Source: Rhizosphaericola sp047606825
GTDB lineage: Bacteria; Bacteroidota; Bacteroidia; Chitinophagales; Chitinophagaceae
DNA: 64,000 nucleotides
Reading direction: 5' to 3'
NCBI GenBank assembly: GCA_047606825.1
Contig: JASGDY010000089.1
Span: 112,027 to 176,026 of the forward strand
Below are positions 61,270 through 64,000 of the stretch, in pieces. The notes under the pieces are model-generated. The model saw only the letters and a program-made list of their open reading frames with translations, made no database searches and was not told where the DNA came from. Made by a program: the position numbers and the translations under genes. Position 1 is the stretch's first letter. Each line of letters begins with the position of its first letter.

Positions 61270-63115
61270 TTCCCATATACCGGACACTGCGTTGATAGAA
61301 CGTTTAGCCAACGAGTTGTTTTCGCAAACGCCCGGCACTCCGGCTTCGCAGGTAAGTGGAACGCAGCACACACCTGAAAAGGACAGTCCCAATATCCCCG
61401 CTTCCGTTGCTGGAAGCGGTGTCTCTCCATCGGCTATCAACCAGCGCAACGCCGTGGATCTTAACGACCCTATTACGAGTTTGCAGGATCCCAATATCCC
61501 TACCGCCAATGGAAGTATTCCGCAGTCTGTTGCGGGTAGTGGCATTGCGCCGTCTTTCCAAAGTTTGCAATCCAATATTCCGTTGTCCAATGGAGGAAGT
61601 ACGCGGTCAACGGTTGATTACGGCAATTTTGCACAGACAAATAGCCAATATGACACGGACAACCCTTTGCCCAATGGGCATTTTGGGTTTACGGAGGACA
61701 ATTTTTTCCAAAAAGAGCTGAACGAGGCACTGAATGGAATCGCGTCTTATATTCCAAGTGGTCAACTGCCTGTTTCGGGCGTGGGAAGTCCTTCGCAATA
61801 CTATTTTGCACCCGGGTTCTCGGAAGTGGAAAGTTATTTTTCAAAAGACCAGTCTTGGCAAAATTTTGCCGGGCAGACAAGTTTGGCACGTCCCGCTTTT
61901 AACCTGAATGTCGTGCGTAACGATTTTCCGATATTGTCCGAAACCATCAACGGTCGTCCGCTGGTATGGCTTGACAATGCCGCCACGACGCAAAAACCTC
62001 GACAGGTCATCGACAGGCTTTCCCAGTTTTATCTTCATGAAAACAGCAATATCCACCGGGCCGCGCACACGCTCGCTGCACGTGCGACGGATGCCTACGA
62101 AGAGGCGCGTGAGACGGTACGACGTTTTATCAATGCACAGTCGGTCAACGAAATCGTGTTTGTAAGAGGAACGACGGAAGCCATCAACCTCATCGCGCAG
62201 TCCTGGGGCGACCAGTACCTCAACGAGGGAGACGAAATCATCGTCAGCCACCTGGAACATCACGCCAACATCGTTCCCTGGCAGTTGCTGGCACAAAAAA
62301 AAGGCATCAAGCTAAAAGTCATCCCTGTGGACGACAACGGCGAACTGCTTCTGGACGAATATGCCAAACTGTTAAGTAGCCGTACCAAGCTGGTTTCCGT
62401 GACGGCGGTTTCCAATGCGCTGGGAACGGTTACTCCGATAAAACAGATTATCGAACTAGGACACCAGTCCGGTGCTAAAGTATTGGTGGACGCGGCGCAG
62501 TCTATTTCGCATATCCCGACCGATGTGCAGTGGCTCGATGCCGACTGGCTGGTCTTTTCGGGCCATAAGATATATGCGCCGACAGGCATCGGTGTCGTGT
62601 ATGGAAAAGAAAATCTCCTCAATGCGACCCAGCCTTGGCAGGGTGGCGGCAACATGATCAAGGACGTGACTTTTGAACAGACGCAATACAATCCGGCGCC
62701 GACCAAATTTGAAGCGGGTACCGGCAATATAGCCGATGCAGTCGGTCTGGGTGCGGCGTTGCAGTATGTCAGCAAGGTGGGCATAGAAGCTATCCACCAA
62801 TATGAAACGGCACTGATACATTATGCCTCCGCAAGGTTGCGGACGATTCCAGGACTGCATATCATCGGCAATGCCAAAGAGAAGGCGGGCGCGATTTCTT
62901 TTGTTTTGGATGGTTTTGAAACGCCGAAAGTCGGCAGTCTCCTTGGTAGGCAAGGCATCGCCGTGCGTGCGGGACACCATTGCGCCCAACCGATATTGCG
63001 GCGTTTTGGATTGGAAGCGACCGTGCGGCCGTCTTTTGCGTTCTACAATACCTGCGCGGATATTGACGCATTGGTCGATGGGATAAATGGGATACGGGAA
63101 GGGAAGTTTTTTTAA
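61253..63115 (+). CDS. Encapsulin cargo cysteine desulfurase with disordered N-terminal extension
   Basis: A 620-residue protein. Residues about 216-620 are a class II (SufS-type) PLP cysteine desulfurase with PLP lysine K439 (SGHKIYAPTG) and catalytic cysteine C577 (RAGHHCAQP), which makes alanine and a persulfide from cysteine. Residues 1-215 are a low-complexity extension rich in N, S, P and G, not found in ordinary SufS, with a helix (IERLANELF, 15-23), SVAGSG[VI][SA]PS twice (51-60 and 92-101) and SGVGSPSQYYF (175-185). In family 2A systems such an extension directs the enzyme into the shell. The gene starts 17 bp inside the encapsulin gene. Sulfur would accumulate inside the shell. Confidence 0.92.
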   Translation: MSTNINSHIPDTALIERLANELFSQTPGTPASQVSGTQHTPEKDSPNIPASVAGSGVSPSAINQRNAVDLNDPITSLQDPNIPTANGSIPQSVAGSGIAPSFQSLQSNIPLSNGGSTRSTVDYGNFAQTNSQYDTDNPLPNGHFGFTEDNFFQKELNEALNGIASYIPSGQLPVSGVGSPSQYYFAPGFSEVESYFSKDQSWQNFAGQTSLARPAFNLNVVRNDFPILSETINGRPLVWLDNAATTQKPRQVIDRLSQFYLHENSNIHRAAHTLAARATDAYEEARETVRRFINAQSVNEIVFVRGTTEAINLIAQSWGDQYLNEGDEIIVSHLEHHANIVPWQLLAQKKGIKLKVIPVDDNGELLLDEYAKLLSSRTKLVSVTAVSNALGTVTPIKQIIELGHQSGAKVLVDAAQSISHIPTDVQWLDADWLVFSGHKIYAPTGIGVVYGKENLLNATQPWQGGGNMIKDVTFEQTQYNPAPTKFEAGTGNIADAVGLGAALQYVSKVGIEAIHQYETALIHYASARLRTIPGLHIIGNAKEKAGAISFVLDGFETPKVGSLLGRQGIAVRAGHHCAQPILRRFGLEATVRPSFAFYNTCADIDALVDGINGIREGKFF

Positions 63116-63140
63116 TGAGTAGTTTATGATGCATAATGAA

Positions 63141-63186
63141 ATTTTAGACTATCGGTCGGTGAGGACACCGACCGATAGTCTAAAAT
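63141..63186. terminator. Bidirectional terminator between the cargo gene and purE
   Basis: A 21-bp perfect stem, arm ATTTTAGACTATCGGTCGGT at 63141-63161, four-base loop, and its complement at 63166-63186. A/T-rich ends on both sides serve either strand. It closes the encapsulin operon and convergent purE. Confidence 0.9.
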
Positions 63187-63200
63187 TGAAACACGCGTTG

Positions 63201-63725
63201 TCAATTATCAAAACTATTGGGCCAACTGCTTTTCAGTTTTTCTATTTTTTCGTTGACTGACTTTTCGAGGTCAGACATGTATTGTTGTACTGCATTGCCG
63301 ATTGTGGCGTCGAATGCACCGATGATTTGTACGGCCAACAAACCTGCGTTTTTCGCGCCGTCGAGTGCTACGGTCGCAACGGGAACGCCGCCGGGCATCT
63401 GCAAAATGGACAATACGGAATCCCAACCATCAATGGAATTGGACGACTTGACAGGTACGCCGATGACGGGCAACGGCGTGATGGCGGCGACCATTCCCGG
63501 AAGATGCGCCGCGCCGCCTGCTCCGGCGATGATGACTTTCAGACCTCTGTCTTTTGCTTTTTGGGCGTATTGCACCATACGCAAAGGTGTACGGTGCGCA
63601 GACACGACAGTCAGTTCAAACGGGATGTTGAACGACTGCAATACTTCTGCGGCGGCACCCATGATTTTGAGGTCGCTGTCGCTGCCCATGATAATGCCGA
63701 CCAAAGGTTTGTTCTGATTTTCCAT
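63201..63725 (-). CDS. purE: N5-carboxyaminoimidazole ribonucleotide mutase
   Basis: A 174-residue class I PurE converting N5-CAIR to CAIR in purine synthesis. The start at 63725 (MENQNK) gives the usual length; the frame is open upstream but has no conserved residues there. Visible motifs: VGIIMGSDSDLKIM, VVSAHRTPLRM with the conserved histidine, GAGGAAHLPGMVAA, PVIGVPVKSS and LLSILQMPGGVPVAT. No operon partner in the window; a TATCTTTG box ends just four bases before the ATG. PurK is outside the window. Confidence 0.96.
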   Translation of the reverse strand: MENQNKPLVGIIMGSDSDLKIMGAAAEVLQSFNIPFELTVVSAHRTPLRMVQYAQKAKDRGLKVIIAGAGGAAHLPGMVAAITPLPVIGVPVKSSNSIDGWDSVLSILQMPGGVPVATVALDGAKNAGLLAVQIIGAFDATIGNAVQQYMSDLEKSVNEKIEKLKSSWPNSFDN

Positions 63726-63729
63726 GGGA

Positions 63730-63737
63730 CAAAGATA
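63730..63737 (-). promoter_or_regulatory. -7 box of purE
   Basis: On the minus strand TATCTTTG, followed by TCCC and the purE ATG; with the usual start distance, the transcript would have almost no leader. A -33 TTG is not clearly present. Confidence 0.55.
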
Positions 63738-63810
63738 TTGGTAATTTGAAGATTTGAAAATTATACTGTACGCTCCATAAATATGTACAATAAGCCTAGG
63801 CAATGAAAAC

Positions 63811-63924
63811 TTAGAGACTGTTTGAGTTAAGTTTTTCTGTACGGTTTTATATGCTTCCAAGACATAAAAACGTGTATTCCTTCCCACAAAGTCCCCTCCT
63901 CGGTGGGGACTTTGTGGGAAGGAC
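63811..63924 (-). repeat. MITE-like element, copy C (inverted relative to copy B)
   Basis: Begins TTAGAGACTGTTTGAGTTAA and continues GTTTTTCTGTACGGTTTTAT, the reverse complement of the right half of copy B. It contains an 18-bp-arm perfect hairpin (63879-63896 and 63905-63922). The outer end is lost into the next palindrome. Confidence 0.7.
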
Positions 63925-63935
63925 CTCACCCCCGA

Positions 63936-63957
63936 CCCCTCTCCTAAAAGAGAGGGG
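63936..63957. repeat. Short palindrome at the window end
   Basis: CCCCTCTC, six-base loop, GAGAGGGG. It lies in a C-rich context (CTCACCCCCGACCCCTCTCC) of the small palindromic repeat type. The window ends shortly after. Confidence 0.5.
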
Positions 63958-64000
63958 TGTAGCGAAACCTAACACTTCGTGTCTCCCCTCTCACTTGGGA

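Noticed and set aside
61253..63115. Housekeeping SufS fused to an unrelated domain
   Set aside because: The extension has encapsulin-cargo motifs and the gene overlaps a shell gene, so cargo is the better reading.
1..64000. CRISPR arrays, tRNA or rRNA genes
   Set aside because: No regularly spaced direct repeats and no recognisable tRNA or rRNA segments were seen.

Overview
The window is a chromosomal segment of a Bacteroidota bacterium, most like the Sphingobacteriia/Chitinophagia side of the phylum; the genus cannot be fixed from sequence alone. The evidence is a SusC/SusD pair, a subtype iii (Bacteroidota-type) type VI secretion locus with TssN and TssO and no TssJ/L/M, and promoters of the phylum-specific form TTG-N19-TAnnTTTG.

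Positions 1-29300 are a sulfatase-rich polysaccharide utilisation region in two blocks. Block one (1-8792) has the tail of a sulfatase, a secreted rhodanese-like/thioredoxin protein, a YeiH-type sulfate-exporter-family protein, a DUF4350-like secreted protein, three sulfatases and a dead sulfatase remnant. Block two (13870-29286) has SusC, SusD, a surface glycan-binding lipoprotein and five more sulfatases, split by a beta-helix acyltransferase. That makes eight complete sulfatases, one partial and one remnant, all with a Cys-type formylglycine site, and no glycoside hydrolase or lyase. Between the blocks (8793-12870) lie a low-GC SDR/Crp regulator module with two identical 20-bp operator-like sites, a decayed tyrosine recombinase, and guaB with its terminator.

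Positions 29300-39203 are mostly housekeeping: twin small lipoproteins, a metallophosphoesterase, sufE overlapping a SufT/MIP18-family gene, a membrane protein, a PorT-like barrel, smc, an exported Fe/Mn superoxide dismutase and an NlpC/P60 lipoprotein.

Positions 39597-58982 are one T6SSiii locus on the plus strand: tube (TssD), spike (VgrG), tip (PAAR), a small coiled-coil protein, a Tae4-like amidase effector, a frameshifted papain-like effector, a membrane protein, TssH, TssB, a second Hcp-like protein, TssC, a secreted coiled-coil protein, TssG, TssN, TssK, TssO, a PKD-domain membrane protein, TssE and TssF.

The right end (59184-63725) has an SGNH hydrolase, then the most notable module: a family 2A encapsulin shell gene (60352) overlapping by 17 bp a cysteine desulfurase (61253) that carries a disordered N-terminal extension of about 215 residues with repeated targeting-like motifs. 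This is a sulfur-sequestering protein nanocompartment. Convergent purE closes the window. Inverted copies of a MITE-like repeat bracket the encapsulin module.

Sulfur is the common theme: sulfatases release sulfate, YeiH may move sulfate across the membrane, SufE/SufT handle sulfur for iron-sulfur assembly, and the encapsulin stores sulfur produced by its desulfurase cargo. This link is inferred from gene content only.
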